Counted from the first letter of the stretch, positions 7,156 through 15,840 are shown. The stretch is DNA of 41,434 nucleotides from JBIOUF01 sp044866695 (GCA_044866695.1 JBIOUF010000034.1:1-41434); one strand, 5' to 3'. Numbers and translations: made by a program. Notes: generated by a model not told the origin, from the sequence alone.

Positions 7156-8528
7156 CACCGCACCGCCCCCAGGCTCGCCTCGGGGCTGTCGACCGGGGCG
7201 GTGCGGCGCACCGCAGACAGAGCGGCCAGCAGGGTCAGCGCCACCACGGCGGCGAGCACCAGCGGCGGCAGCCACAGCTGCCCGTCGGGGACCAGTCCCT
7301 CGTGTCGGGCGATCCCGAACGGGACGATGGTGCTCAACGCGGCCCCACCGCCCAGGACCACCCCGACTGCGGCGACCACCCCGGCCTCGGCCAGAACTGA
7401 CCCCTCGACCTGGGCGCGGGTGGCGCCCAGCAGCCAGAGCCGGTGCAGCTCGGCCTTGCGGTGCGCGATCACCGCGGCGAAAGAGTTGAGCACCACCACG
7501 GCCGCGAACACCACGACCATCCCGACCACCACATTGTTGAGCAGGGTCACCTGCTCGGCGGTGCCCTCATCGAACCCGGTGGCCGGCAGGGTCCGCCCGT
7601 CGGCACCGACCGCCATGAGAGTGCCCACCGCGGCGGCGCTCAGCACGATCACCGGGGCCAGGACCCCGCCCAGCAGGTGCGAACGTCGACTGGTGTTGTA
7701 GGCCGCCAGGTACCCCGCCGCCCCCGCCGCGCCGAGCAGCGGCCGCATCAGCGGCGCGAGGTGACGCAGCAGCCACGGAGCCAACACAGCCAGCCCCAGG
7801 CCGACCAGGATGCAGCACGACCCCGAGGTCTGCATCGCCGCGTACGGATCACTGTCATTGGCGGTCACCGTGACCGTGAGGACCCCCATGGCCAGGCCGT
7901 AGCCGATCAACGCCACCGCGGACACCACCCGCCACCACCGCAACCGCAACGCCCCCACCAGGCCCTCGCTCGGGCTGATCGACGCCACCCCGCGGGTCGC
8001 ACGGCGACCCGCGATCCCCGAGCCCAGCAGGCTGACCAGGACCACCACCAACCCGGTCAGCGCCGGCGACACCATGGACACCGGGGACCCGTCATGGCCC
8101 ACCGAGTCGGCCACCAGACCGCCGCGCCGAATCAACACCAGGACGCCACGGCCAGCCACGACCGCCAACCCCGCACCGGCGGTGGCCGCGACCACGGCCA
8201 CCACCAGGGTCTCCACACGCACCAGCCGACGCGCCTGAGAAGGAGTGGCGCCCAGGGTGCGCAGCAGACCGATCTCGGTCTCCCGCTGGGTCACGGTGAT
8301 GCCGACGGTCGAGATCACCGCGAACAGCACGATCAGCGTCCCCCAGCCGCCGACCACCGCACCCATCGTCACCAGCGTCTCCCGATCACGGTCGGCGACC
8401 GGCCCGGACGCGGTCTCCAGCAAGGTCGCGAACGACGCCATCAGCGCCGTGCCCAGCAGGATCGTCACGAACGTCGCGGCCGAGGCCGTCGCCCGGTGCC
8501 GCAGCGAGGCGAACGCCAACCCGGTCAT
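7155..8528 (-). CDS. ABC transporter permease, FtsX/MacB type
   Basis: A 457-aa permease with two FtsX-like halves. The first opens with TGLAFASLRHR and a helix (SAATFVTILLGTALMASF), then an extracytoplasmic stretch and a three-helix core (GTLIVLFAVISTVGITVTQR, ETEIGLLRTLGATPSQ). The second half repeats this, ending with AVIAHRKAELHRLWLLGATR and further helices. The ERxxEIGxxRxxGAT coupling motif is typical. The ATG at 8528 overlaps the ATPase stop (TGATG); a GTG at 8531 is an alternative. With the ATPase and the two-component system it resembles drug- or peptide-sensing exporter modules. Confidence 0.87.
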   Translation of the reverse strand: MTGLAFASLRHRATASAATFVTILLGTALMASFATLLETASGPVADRDRETLVTMGAVVGGWGTLIVLFAVISTVGITVTQRETEIGLLRTLGATPSQARRLVRVETLVVAVVAATAGAGLAVVAGRGVLVLIRRGGLVADSVGHDGSPVSMVSPALTGLVVVLVSLLGSGIAGRRATRGVASISPSEGLVGALRLRWWRVVSAVALIGYGLAMGVLTVTVTANDSDPYAAMQTSGSCCILVGLGLAVLAPWLLRHLAPLMRPLLGAAGAAGYLAAYNTSRRSHLLGGVLAPVIVLSAAAVGTLMAVGADGRTLPATGFDEGTAEQVTLLNNVVVGMVVVFAAVVVLNSFAAVIAHRKAELHRLWLLGATRAQVEGSVLAEAGVVAAVGVVLGGGAALSTIVPFGIARHEGLVPDGQLWLPPLVLAAVVALTLLAALSAVRRTAPVDSPEASLGAVR

Positions 8529-9292
8529 CACGCCACCCCCGGCGTCCGGGCGAGGATCAGCTCGTCGAGATGGGCCATCTGCCCGGCTACCGCGTCGGCC
8601 GTCGGCCGGTCCATCGTTCCCGCGACCCGGCCATCGACTAGGAACACCACCCGGTCGGCCACCGCCGCGGCCACCGGATCGTGGGTCACCATCACCACCG
8701 TCTGACCCAGCTCATCGACGCAGCGACGCAACAGGGCCAGCACCTCGCGGGCCGTGACCTGGTCCAACGCGCCGGTCGGCTCATCCGCCAGGACCACCGC
8801 GGGTCCGGTGACCAACGCGCGAGCGATGGCCACCCGCTGCTGCTGGCCCCCGCTCATCGCCGAGGGCAGGTACCGGACCCGCTCGCTCAGACCCACCCGG
8901 CCGAGCAGGTCACGCACCCGGGCCCGGTCCAGACGCCGCCCCGCCAACCGCAGCGGCAGCCCCACGTTCTGCTCGGCCGTCAGGTACGGCATCAGGTGGA
9001 AGCCCTGGAAGACAAAACCCACACCCTCGCGACGAAACCGGGTGCGCTGCTCCTCCGACCAGTCGGTGACATCGGCCCCCGCCACGATCACCCGCCCAGC
9101 CGTCGGACGATCCAGCCCCGCCGCGACGGTCAGCAGCGTCGACTTCCCAGACCCCGAGGGGCCCATCACCGCGGTGAACGACCCCACCGCGAAGGCCAGG
9201 TCCACCCCCGCCAACGCGTGGACCGCGTGCGTGCCTGAACCATAGGTGCGGGCCAGGCCGCGCACCTCCAAAGCCGGAACGAGATCGTCCAT
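8528..9292 (-). CDS. ABC transporter ATP-binding protein (LolD/MacB class)
   Basis: A 254-aa ATPase. Walker A is MGPSGSGKSTLL, the Q-loop region is VFQGFHLMPYLT, the signature is MSGGQQQR, Walker B is VVLADEPTGALD and the switch His is in VTHDP. The ATG at 9292 is preceded by GAGGGGC; an upstream GTG at 9307 is less likely. It is the first gene of the four-gene minus-strand operon and energises the FtsX-type permease, with which its stop codon overlaps. Confidence 0.92.
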   Translation of the reverse strand: MDDLVPALEVRGLARTYGSGTHAVHALAGVDLAFAVGSFTAVMGPSGSGKSTLLTVAAGLDRPTAGRVIVAGADVTDWSEEQRTRFRREGVGFVFQGFHLMPYLTAEQNVGLPLRLAGRRLDRARVRDLLGRVGLSERVRYLPSAMSGGQQQRVAIARALVTGPAVVLADEPTGALDQVTAREVLALLRRCVDELGQTVVMVTHDPVAAAVADRVVFLVDGRVAGTMDRPTADAVAGQMAHLDELILARTPGVA

Positions 9293-9331
9293 GATGCTGC
9301 CCCTCACAGTCGGAAAGCGAAGACGCCTCCG

Positions 9332-9403
9332 ACGCTACGAACCCCACACCCGCACGCACGATGGCCCTAGACCGCCAACCCGGGGTGGGGTTTCCCCCAC
9401 CCC
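9332..9403 (-). promoter_or_regulatory. Promoter and palindromic operator of the ABC/two-component operon
   Basis: The operator core at 9384-9401 reads GGTGGGGTTTCCCCCACC, matching GGTxGGG-N4-CCCxACC; flanking bases extend it to 9382-9403. Going into the operon, a TAGCGT -10 box lies at 9337-9332, 46 bp beyond the core, almost the same distance as in the amidohydrolase promoter (45 bp to an identical TAGCGT). The -35 region is poor, consistent with activation by the bound regulator. Confidence 0.6.
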
Positions 9404-9616
9404 TCGTTATCCGCGGTCCTGACCAACCCCTGACCGGCCACGCGGCCACGACGCAAGGTCACAACGAACCCACCTTGAACGCGAAACACGACGACAAACG
9501 GCCCGCGCGGAGCGTGCCAGTGCGGTCCGTACTGGCATGGGCAAGGACGTGGCCGTAACCGCGCCGATTCCCGTCGTCGCCGTACACCGGCTCGTCTGCG
9601 CTAGCGAGGACAGAGC
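9404..9616. other. Intergenic region with a long palindrome
   Basis: There is no supported gene. A palindrome TGCCAGT-N9-ACTGGCA at 9515-9537 stands out. A 27-codon plus-strand ORF (ATG 9537) directly follows it but matches nothing recognised. The palindrome could be a regulator site or a terminator stem for the HxlR gene that ends at 9617. Confidence 0.4.
9515..9537. promoter_or_regulatory. 23-bp palindrome, possible operator
   Basis: The inner part AGTGCGG-T-CCGTACT is near-symmetric and resembles the AGTAC-N7-GTACT site in front of the HxlR gene. This could be a second binding site of the same regulator, but the spacing differs by 2 bp. Confidence 0.35.
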
Positions 9617-10327
9617 TTAGGCCGGGACGGCGTCCTGGAGCCGGCGTTGCTGGCCTCGGCGCAGGGTCTGGGCGTACACCGTCGTGTCGAACCAGGTGGG
9701 GAAGGCCTTGGCCAGTCGGGTCGGTCCAAGGAAGCGGGCGTGGCCGTCGGCGACGAGGTCGCGGAAAGGTACGAGGCCGACGAGCCAGCGCTGCATCTGG
9801 GCGGTGTCGGCCTCGAGGGCGAGATCGACAGCGAGGCCCTGGTCGTCCTTGCACACGGTGATGCCGGGGCGCTGGATGTCGAGCCAGCCCTGAGCACCCC
9901 CGGGGCCGGTGAGGATGACGTGCACCACGGTGCGGTCCTTCGGCAGCTTGGCGGGGATGGCGAACTGGTGGGTGCGCCAGATCAGCGACAAGCCGTCGCA
10001 GTCGTCGTCGGTCGGGTCGCCGAACACCCACTCGGCGGCCCAGTGACCCATGGCCCACACGATGTCGGTCAGGCCCTGACCGGCCGGGGTCAGCTCGTAG
10101 GACCCGGACAGCCCGGGACCGTTCGCGGTGTGGTCGACGAGCCCCCGCCGCTCGAGTTCGCGCAGCCGCTGCGCGAGCAGGCTGCGGCTCGCGCGGGGTA
10201 TCCCGCGATGGATCTCGTTGAAGCCGCTGGCTCCGACCATCAGCTCGCGGATGATCAAGGGGGTCCAACGGTCACCGAGCACGCCGACGGCGGACGCGAT
10301 CGGGCAGTACTCCCTGCGGCTCGTCAT
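9617..10327 (-). CDS. HxlR family winged-helix regulator with C-terminal SCP2-like domain
   Basis: A 236-aa protein; ATG 10327 is preceded by GGGAGGATGG. The N-terminus REYCPIASAVGVLGDRWTPL with RSLLAQRLRELERRGLV and SYELTPAG is the HxlR/MarR-like winged helix, including the conserved Cys (CPI) often used for redox or electrophile sensing. The C-terminal ~110 residues (from about THQFAIPAKL) look like the sterol-carrier-like domain found in longer HxlR members. It is divergent from the NTF2-like/FAD-oxidase pair and likely regulates it and itself. Confidence 0.85.
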   Translation of the reverse strand: MTSRREYCPIASAVGVLGDRWTPLIIRELMVGASGFNEIHRGIPRASRSLLAQRLRELERRGLVDHTANGPGLSGSYELTPAGQGLTDIVWAMGHWAAEWVFGDPTDDDCDGLSLIWRTHQFAIPAKLPKDRTVVHVILTGPGGAQGWLDIQRPGITVCKDDQGLAVDLALEADTAQMQRWLVGLVPFRDLVADGHARFLGPTRLAKAFPTWFDTTVYAQTLRRGQQRRLQDAVPA

Positions 10328-10361
10328 GGATCCATCCTCCCTCCCAAGGACGAGACCCGGT

Positions 10362-10378
10362 AGTACGGATCCTGTACT
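10362..10378. promoter_or_regulatory. Putative HxlR operator
   Basis: AGTAC-GGATCCT-GTACT is a perfect inverted repeat 35 bp upstream of the HxlR start codon, inside the divergent region. It overlaps a TACTAC sequence that could be the -10 box of the regulator gene. HxlR/YodB-type sites are short dyads with a 7-bp spacer, which this matches. Confidence 0.5.
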
Positions 10379-10604
10379 GCCTCGGGGCACGGCCGTCCCC
10401 CGGAACACGCGGCGTCGAGCGTGCTCCTGACGCGGATCGTGTCCCTCCTTGCGGGCACCAGGCAGGTCGTGGGTGGTACGGCACCGGCACTCGTTGTTCG
10501 CCGCCGACGGATCTCATGATCGTCCCGAAGGACGTGCACCGGGTGCGTCCGGAACATTCACGCAACCGCGCCGCGGAGCAGACCGAGTCGAAGAGGCCAC
10601 CCCC

Positions 10605-10970
10605 ATGAACCCACGATCACCGGCGACCGAAGCCGTGGTCCGCCACCACCTGACCGCCTTCCTGGAGCGCCGAGGCCTCGACGCCATCGTCGCGGACTAC
10701 AGCGAGACCGCCCACTTCCACACCGAAGCCGAGGTCTACGTCGGGAAGCGGCAGATCCGCGACTTCTTCGAGCACTTCCTCGAGACGCTGCCGACCGGAG
10801 GCATCGACCGGTTCGAGCTCAGGAGCCTCCACGTCGAGGGAGACCTCGCCTACATCACGTGGAACGTCGGCAGCGACATCCCCCTGGGCACCGACACCTT
10901 CGTCGTGGACGACGGGACGATCGTGGCCCAGACCTTCGCCATGTATGCCCCGTCGGCCCGGGGCGGCTGA
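10605..10970 (+). CDS. NTF2-like/SnoaL-like domain protein
   Basis: A 121-aa single-domain protein with the NTF2-like cone fold pattern: an N-terminal helix (VVRHHLTAFLERRGLDAIVADY), then EVYVGKRQIRDFFEHFLET, RSLHVEGDLAYITWNV, and the final strand DDGTIVAQTF. Such proteins act as small isomerases/cyclases or as ligand-binding subunits, and the reaction cannot be predicted. ATG 10605 has only a weak AAGAGG upstream. It precedes the FAD oxidase by 124 nt on the same strand and is divergent from HxlR. Confidence 0.8.
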   Translation: MNPRSPATEAVVRHHLTAFLERRGLDAIVADYSETAHFHTEAEVYVGKRQIRDFFEHFLETLPTGGIDRFELRSLHVEGDLAYITWNVGSDIPLGTDTFVVDDGTIVAQTFAMYAPSARGG

Positions 10971-11094
10971 TCTCTGCGGTCCACCGCGCTGGCTTGCGCG
11001 CTATACCGCAGCACTGTCGCTCGACAACTACAAGCCACTTCGACCAGACCGATCTCCGTCGGCTCCGAACCCGACGGCCCCACCAGGAGGAACC

Positions 11095-12504
11095 ATGACC
11101 ACGACACACATCACGCCCGGCCAGATCGACAGCGCGACGCTCACCGAGTTCACCGCCGGACTGCGCGGGACCGCCGTGCGGCCCGGTGACGCGGATTACG
11201 ACCAGGCGCGCGTCGTCTGGAACGGCGCGCACGACCGGCGTCCGGCGCTGGTCGTCCGGTGTGCGGGCGTGGCGGACGTGATCCGCACCGTCGGCATCGC
11301 GCGCAGCGAGGGGCTGGCGCTCGCGGTCCGCGGTGGAGGGCACTCCATCGCGGGGTTCTCCACGGTCGACGACGGCATCGTGCTCGACCTGTCCCTCATG
11401 ACCGGCATCGAGGTCCACCCCGACCACCGCACCGTGACGGCGCAGGCCGGGTGCACGTGGAAGGACCTGGACGCGGAGACCCAGCAGTTCGGGCTCGCCG
11501 TGACCGGGGGTCTCGTGTCCTCGACCGGGATCGCCGGCTTCACCACCGGCGGCGGCATCGGCTGGCTGATGCGCAGGGACGGACTGGCCTGCGACAACCT
11601 GATCGGTGCACACGTCGTCACCGCCGACGGGCGGCTGGTCCACGCCAGCGCCAGCGAGAACACCGAGCTGTTCTGGGGTCTGCGCGGCGGCGGCGGGAAC
11701 TTCGGGGTGGTGACCTCCTTCGAGTACCGGCTCCACGAGGTCGGCCCGACGGTCCACTCCGGACTGGTGTTCTACCCGGCCGAGGAGGTTGCACAGGTGC
11801 TGGCCGGGTACCGCGACGCGTGCGCAGCGGCACCTGACGAGCTGACCACCCTGGTCAACCTCACCACCGCCCCACCCGTGCCGTTCCTGCCCGAAGAGGT
11901 GCACGGCAAGCCGATCATCGGCGTCGGCGGCTGCTGGTCCGGCGACCCCGCCGCCGCGGGGACGGCCACCGCGCCGTTCCGTTCGCTGGGCACGGTGATC
12001 ACCGACGTCTTCGCGGACAACCCCTACGCGGGGTGGCAGCAGGCCCTGGACCCGCTCTACCCGCGCGGGATCCACAACTACTTCCGGTCGGCGTTCCTGC
12101 GTGAGGTCGACGACCGGGCGCTGGGCGCACTGGAGGAGTCGTTCGCGACGCTGCCCACCCCGCTGGCCGAGATCCACCTCCAGCACCTGGGCGGAGCCGT
12201 GGGGAGGGTCCCCGCACAGGACACGGCGTACGCGTTGCGCGACCAGGAGTTCATCGTCAACGTCATCGCCCGGACCCCCGACGTCGACGGCTTCGACGCG
12301 TCCGTCGCCTGGGCCCGCGGGGTGGCCGCGACCATCGGCCCGGACGCCGGCACCTACGTGAACTTCACCGGCGACTCCGACCCGTCCCTGGCACAGGCGT
12401 CCTACCCGCCCGAAACCTACCGACGACTGGTGGAACTGAAGAACACCTACGACCCGAACAACCTGTTCCGGCTCAACCAGAACATCCTCCCCACCCAGTC
12501 ATGA
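11095..12504 (+). CDS. FAD-binding oxidoreductase, berberine-bridge-enzyme (BBE) type
   Basis: A 469-aa flavoprotein of the PCMH/VAO superfamily. ATG 11095 follows AGGAGGAACC. The FAD domain shows RPALVVRCAGVADVI and AVRGGGHSIAG with H83, the position of 8-alpha-histidyl FAD attachment, and the pyrophosphate-binding GIAGFTTGGGIGWL and LRGGGGNFGVV. The C-terminal BBE motif YDPNNLFRLNQNI is intact. Such enzymes oxidise sugars, polyphenols or secondary metabolites using O2. The cytosolic N-terminus lacks a signal peptide. It is probably co-regulated with the NTF2-like gene by HxlR. Confidence 0.92.
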   Translation: MTTTHITPGQIDSATLTEFTAGLRGTAVRPGDADYDQARVVWNGAHDRRPALVVRCAGVADVIRTVGIARSEGLALAVRGGGHSIAGFSTVDDGIVLDLSLMTGIEVHPDHRTVTAQAGCTWKDLDAETQQFGLAVTGGLVSSTGIAGFTTGGGIGWLMRRDGLACDNLIGAHVVTADGRLVHASASENTELFWGLRGGGGNFGVVTSFEYRLHEVGPTVHSGLVFYPAEEVAQVLAGYRDACAAAPDELTTLVNLTTAPPVPFLPEEVHGKPIIGVGGCWSGDPAAAGTATAPFRSLGTVITDVFADNPYAGWQQALDPLYPRGIHNYFRSAFLREVDDRALGALEESFATLPTPLAEIHLQHLGGAVGRVPAQDTAYALRDQEFIVNVIARTPDVDGFDASVAWARGVAATIGPDAGTYVNFTGDSDPSLAQASYPPETYRRLVELKNTYDPNNLFRLNQNILPTQS

Positions 12505-12991
12505 CCAGCGGTCCACCAGCGCCCTACATCACCTTGAGCGATCCTCGACCATGGAGACGTCGCAGTCAGATCAAACCGGCCCTCTCTCCCGACCCCAGAC
12601 ACCGCGCAACGACCGCGGCCACTGTTGCCGCAAGGGATGCAGCCAGCCGCTACGGAAGGACCTAGAGAACGTCCGCTTTCTAGACCAATCTAGGCGGGCT
12701 GGTCAGCTTCAGCAGTCCTGCGCGAGAAGCTAGTCTGTTACAAGCCCGGTGCAAATGGCCGGGGAAGCTCGACGTCTGCGCTGGTCAGCATGGGTCAGTC
12801 AGTCAGTACTACGACATCTGGTCATTGCTCATGTATTGCTCGCAATCGCTGGCGGTACACCTACGGAGGTTGAGGTCGCCTCGCGAACCTCGTCCGCATG
12901 CGGTCTCCGGGGGCGGTTGCCCACGCCGGTCAGGCCTCGGCCGGCACGGACAGCGGCCGGGCCCTTGGTGGGCTCGGTCGCGTCCTCACAG
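12505..12991. other. Convergent intergenic region, lower GC, no gene recognised
   Basis: About 490 bp between the convergent FAD-oxidase and DUF4386 genes. Parts (around 12650-12860) are clearly less GC-rich than the surroundings, which may indicate old foreign or decayed sequence. The short open frames here gave no recognisable protein. Confidence 0.4.
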
Positions 12992-13771
12992 TCAGGCGAC
13001 GGCCTCGCGGATGGCGGGCGGGGTCGCGTCTTCGCGCATGGCATCGGTGATGGGGCATGGCTTGAAGCCTTTGACGATCAGATAGACGCCCAGCGAGAAC
13101 TCCCACACGGCGATCGGGATGACCGCGATCCCCGTCACCGTGCCGACCCGGTCGACGACGCCGAACATCGTGAGGACTACGGCGGTGAGGTGCAGTGGTG
13201 CTCCGATGAGTCCGATCGCGGGAAGGACCCGTGGAACGAGGCCGGATCGGTACAGCAAGGTGCCCAGCAGGATGGCGTTGATGCCCGGCATGAGGCTGCC
13301 TCCGAGCGTGAACGCCCAGTGGTAGGTCGCGACGTGCGACGCGCCGACGGTGACCAGCGTGGCCGTATCGGCGCCGGTCGCCGAGCCCAGGTCCTGGTGC
13401 AGGGTCACGAGCGAGAGGATGCTCGCGACACCGGTGAAGAGCATGGCGGCTTCAAGGGTGCGGGAGGCGACGAAGCCGAGCGCCAGGCTTTGGTTCTGTC
13501 GCTTGACCACCGGATACAGCGTGATGGCGGTGCCGATGCCGGCGAGGGCGACGATGACCTCGAGGAAGCCGCCCCAGAGCGCGCCGGTGTCGCTACCGGA
13601 GCTGATGATGAAGTCCTTGCCCATAACCGAGTCGTAGAGGGCGAGTGGGGGGACGAGTGTGGGAATCGAGACGAAGGTGACCAGGTAGAAGATGCCCGCG
13701 ACGAGCGCGGTCTTCCTCGTTGGGTCCATCGGGGCTCTTGTGGTTGCTGTGGCTTGGGCGGTGTTCAACAT
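12992..13771 (-). CDS. DUF4386 family membrane protein (copy 1)
   Basis: 259 aa, about six transmembrane helices, beginning with PTRKTALVAGIFYLVTFVS. Family-typical features are ALWGGFLEVIVALAGIGTA, YPVVKRQNQSLALGFV, GINAILLGTLLYRSGLVPR and a last helix ending LGVYLIVKGFKP. ATG 13771 is preceded by AGGAGAAAC. The function of DUF4386 is unknown. A second copy lies at 26877-27593, with the same landmarks (YPVLKRQNQ, NAVLLGTLMYKSGLVPR, LVKGFRPSP). Here it follows an ABC-2 transporter; the other copy sits in an operon with an MMPL transporter. Confidence 0.87.
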   Translation of the reverse strand: MLNTAQATATTRAPMDPTRKTALVAGIFYLVTFVSIPTLVPPLALYDSVMGKDFIISSGSDTGALWGGFLEVIVALAGIGTAITLYPVVKRQNQSLALGFVASRTLEAAMLFTGVASILSLVTLHQDLGSATGADTATLVTVGASHVATYHWAFTLGGSLMPGINAILLGTLLYRSGLVPRVLPAIGLIGAPLHLTAVVLTMFGVVDRVGTVTGIAVIPIAVWEFSLGVYLIVKGFKPCPITDAMREDATPPAIREAVA

Positions 13772-13854
13772 GTCTGTTTCTCCTGTTTGTGACTGGGTTC
13801 TCATCGGCGATCGCAAAGTGTGGGGTTCCCTCCACGCAAGGTCCCGTCGCCGCC

Positions 13855-13884
13855 GCCTCGCACTGCATGCCCGGCATGCGAGGC
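13855..13884 (-). terminator. Hairpin between the ABC permease and DUF4386 genes
   Basis: GCCTCGCA-N14-TGCGAGGC gives a perfect 8-bp stem, with an alternative 15-bp palindrome (GCATGCC-C-GGCATGC) inside it. It lies 21 nt after the ABC permease stop codon, so it probably ends that transcript and separates it from the DUF4386 gene. Confidence 0.5.
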
Positions 13885-13905
13885 AGCGCACGGGCAACCG
13901 CTCGC

Positions 13906-14709
13906 CTACTTGACCTCGGCCCTCGTGACGAAGGCAAGTCCGACCGCCATGGGGAGGAAGAGCCAGGTGACGGCGGTGACGGCGATGTTGGCCCACTGCT
14001 CTCCGGTCAGCGCCTTCTCGAAGACGAAGAGGCCGCTCTGGGCGTACTGGATGTCGATCCAGGGCTGCAGGTCGTGGAACCATTGCTGGCTCGTGGCCAG
14101 CAGGCCGAGGACGGTGGGCAGGGCGAAGGTGAGGATGAAGTAGGCCACGATCGCTCCGGTCGAGGAGCGGATGAGCACGCCGAGCATGAAGCCGATGAGC
14201 AGGCTGAGGATCATTCCGAGCACGTAGTACAGGACTTGGGTGGTGGTCACGTCCCACACCGGGGTGGTACCGGTGACTGCCGCGCCGAGCAGGTTGCCCA
14301 GCGCGCCGACGGCGAAGGTCAGCACCATCGCGGCGATCGCGATGAGGACCGAGGAGATCGCCTTTGCGGTGATGATCCTGCTCCGGTGCGGGACGAGGGT
14401 GAACGTGGTGAGTCCGGTGCGTTGGCTCCATTCGCTGGTGACGGCGAGGATCGCGATGAGCGGCAGGATGATGACCACTGGGAAGCGGATGGCGGTGGCG
14501 AAGGTGGAGTAGGTGAGCTCACCGTCGGGCGCCCACAGGATGACGCCGCCAGCAGTGAGCACCGCGGATATGGCGATGCTCGCAATGAGCCAGAAGCCTG
14601 AGCGGGTGTCGAACATCTTGCGGAGCTCGACCCTCACCACCCGCATGAGCGGCACCCGCGGGATCACCCCTGCCGGTGTCCGCGCGTTGTCCACAGTCAC
14701 GGCGCTCAT
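13906..14709 (-). CDS. ABC-2 type transporter permease
   Basis: 267 aa with about six membrane helices. The N-terminal VVRVELRKMFDTRSGFWLI is the usual amphipathic entry of ABC-2 permeases, followed by FPVVIILPLIAILAVTSEWSQRTG (the TxEWxxRT motif of the NatB/CcmB-like group) and later hydrophobic blocks. The ATG overlaps the stop of the ATPase gene (ATGA). Together they form a two-gene exporter; the substrate is not predictable. Confidence 0.88.
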   Translation of the reverse strand: MSAVTVDNARTPAGVIPRVPLMRVVRVELRKMFDTRSGFWLIASIAISAVLTAGGVILWAPDGELTYSTFATAIRFPVVIILPLIAILAVTSEWSQRTGLTTFTLVPHRSRIITAKAISSVLIAIAAMVLTFAVGALGNLLGAAVTGTTPVWDVTTTQVLYYVLGMILSLLIGFMLGVLIRSSTGAIVAYFILTFALPTVLGLLATSQQWFHDLQPWIDIQYAQSGLFVFEKALTGEQWANIAVTAVTWLFLPMAVGLAFVTRAEVK

Positions 14710-15602
14710 GCCGCGTCCCCGTCTCGCTGCGAGGTGGCGGTGAGCTCGAGGAACATGTCCTCGAGACCGGCGTCGGCGGCTCGGAGCTCGGTGAGGGCGA
14801 CACCGGACTCCAGGGCCACCTTCCCGACGAGCGCCGGGTCCACGTCGGTTCGCAGGACGCCGTCCTGGCTGATCGACGCGGTGATGCCCAGGTCCTCGAG
14901 CGCACTCTGGAGCGCGACGGTGTCCGCCGCCCGTGCGACTGTGCCGGCGGCGTGCAGGAGCTCGTTCTTGGTGCCTTGCGAGACGATCCTGCCGTTGCCG
15001 ATCATGACGATGTCGTCGGCGATGACCTCGATCTCGTGAAGCAGGTGGGAGGAGAGCAGCACGGTGCCGCCCCGGTCGGCGTAGCCACGGAGCAGGTCGC
15101 GCATCCAGCGGATGCCGGCGGGGTCGAGGCCGTTGGCCGGCTCGTCGAGGATCAGCACCTCGGGGTCACCGATCAGGGCGGTGGCGATGCCCAGCCGTTG
15201 GCGCATTCCGAGCGAGTAGTTGCCGACCCGTCGTGACGACTCGGCCGGGGTGAGGCTGACGACCTCGAGCATCTCCTCGACCCGGCCGCGTGGAAGCCCC
15301 ATGAACAGCTGGGCGAGGGTGAGGATCTCGCGGCCGGTGCGACCCGCGTGCTGGGCCGAGGCGTCCAGGAGGACGCCGACTTCCAGTCCCGGGTTGGGCA
15401 GGTCCACGTAGTGACGCCCGGAGATGGTGACGGTCCCGGACGTGGCCTTGGTGAGGCCGACCATGACGCGCATCGTCGTCGACTTCCCAGCACCGTTGGG
15501 GCCAAGGAAACCGGTCACCCGGCCCGGCTGCGCGGTGAAGCTGACGTCGTCGACCGCGGTGAAGCTGCCGTAGCGTCGGGTCACTCCCTCGACTGTGATC
15601 AT
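14706..15602 (-). CDS. ABC-2 transporter ATP-binding protein
   Basis: 298 aa. Walker A is FLGPNGAGKSTTMR, the signature is YSLGMRQRLGIA (LSxGxxQ variant usual in this drug-export group), Walker B is VLILDEPANGLDPAG, and the switch His is in LLSSHLLHEIE. The last ~80 residues are a C-terminal extension. ATG 15602 is preceded by AGAAAGGAC. It is immediately downstream of the decayed MMPL fragment on the same strand, so any upstream promoter probably lies in or before that remnant. Confidence 0.92.
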   Translation of the reverse strand: MITVEGVTRRYGSFTAVDDVSFTAQPGRVTGFLGPNGAGKSTTMRVMVGLTKATSGTVTISGRHYVDLPNPGLEVGVLLDASAQHAGRTGREILTLAQLFMGLPRGRVEEMLEVVSLTPAESSRRVGNYSLGMRQRLGIATALIGDPEVLILDEPANGLDPAGIRWMRDLLRGYADRGGTVLLSSHLLHEIEVIADDIVMIGNGRIVSQGTKNELLHAAGTVARAADTVALQSALEDLGITASISQDGVLRTDVDPALVGKVALESGVALTELRAADAGLEDMFLELTATSQRDGDAA

Positions 15603-15632
15603 GCGTGAAGTCCTTTCTATGCAGCGGGTTTC

Positions 15633-15840
15633 TCATGCCGGCAGCGGGACGGGTGGCGGTGCGTCGTGGATGCCGAGGTCGTCGTCGGTGACGGCGTGGC
15701 CCTCGATGTCGACGGTGGGGAGCAGGCGGTCGAGCCAGCCACCAGTTGCTGTCGCCGAGGAGCTCCGTGCTCGCTGGCACGAGGACCATCCGGACGATGG
15801 AGAGGAGGAGCACCTCGTAGTCCATGGAGCCCGAACCGAA
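15633..15840 (-). pseudogene. Collapsed MMPL transporter remnant
   Basis: One frame reads SMDYEVLLLS then directly IVRMVLVPASTELLGDSNWWL; the next frame continues WLDRLLPTVDIEGHAVTDDD and stops at 15633. The intact MMPL protein at 37582-39795 has the same pieces (SMDYEVFLLS, IVRMVLVPATMELLGDRNWWL, WLDRLLPHIDVEGHEVTG), but with about 65 residues between the first two. So this is a C-terminal MMPL fragment with one large internal deletion and a second small frameshifting deletion in NWWL-x-WLDR. It cannot make a transporter. Confidence 0.8.

Noticed and set aside
12551..12733. 60-codon open frame after the FAD oxidase
   Set aside because: No ribosome-binding site, no recognisable domain, and the region looks like decayed sequence.
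12735..12800. Cobalamin-riboswitch-like CCCGGTGCAAATGGCCGGG
   Set aside because: Only a short stem resembles the B12 box; the rest of the fold is missing and no plus-strand gene follows.
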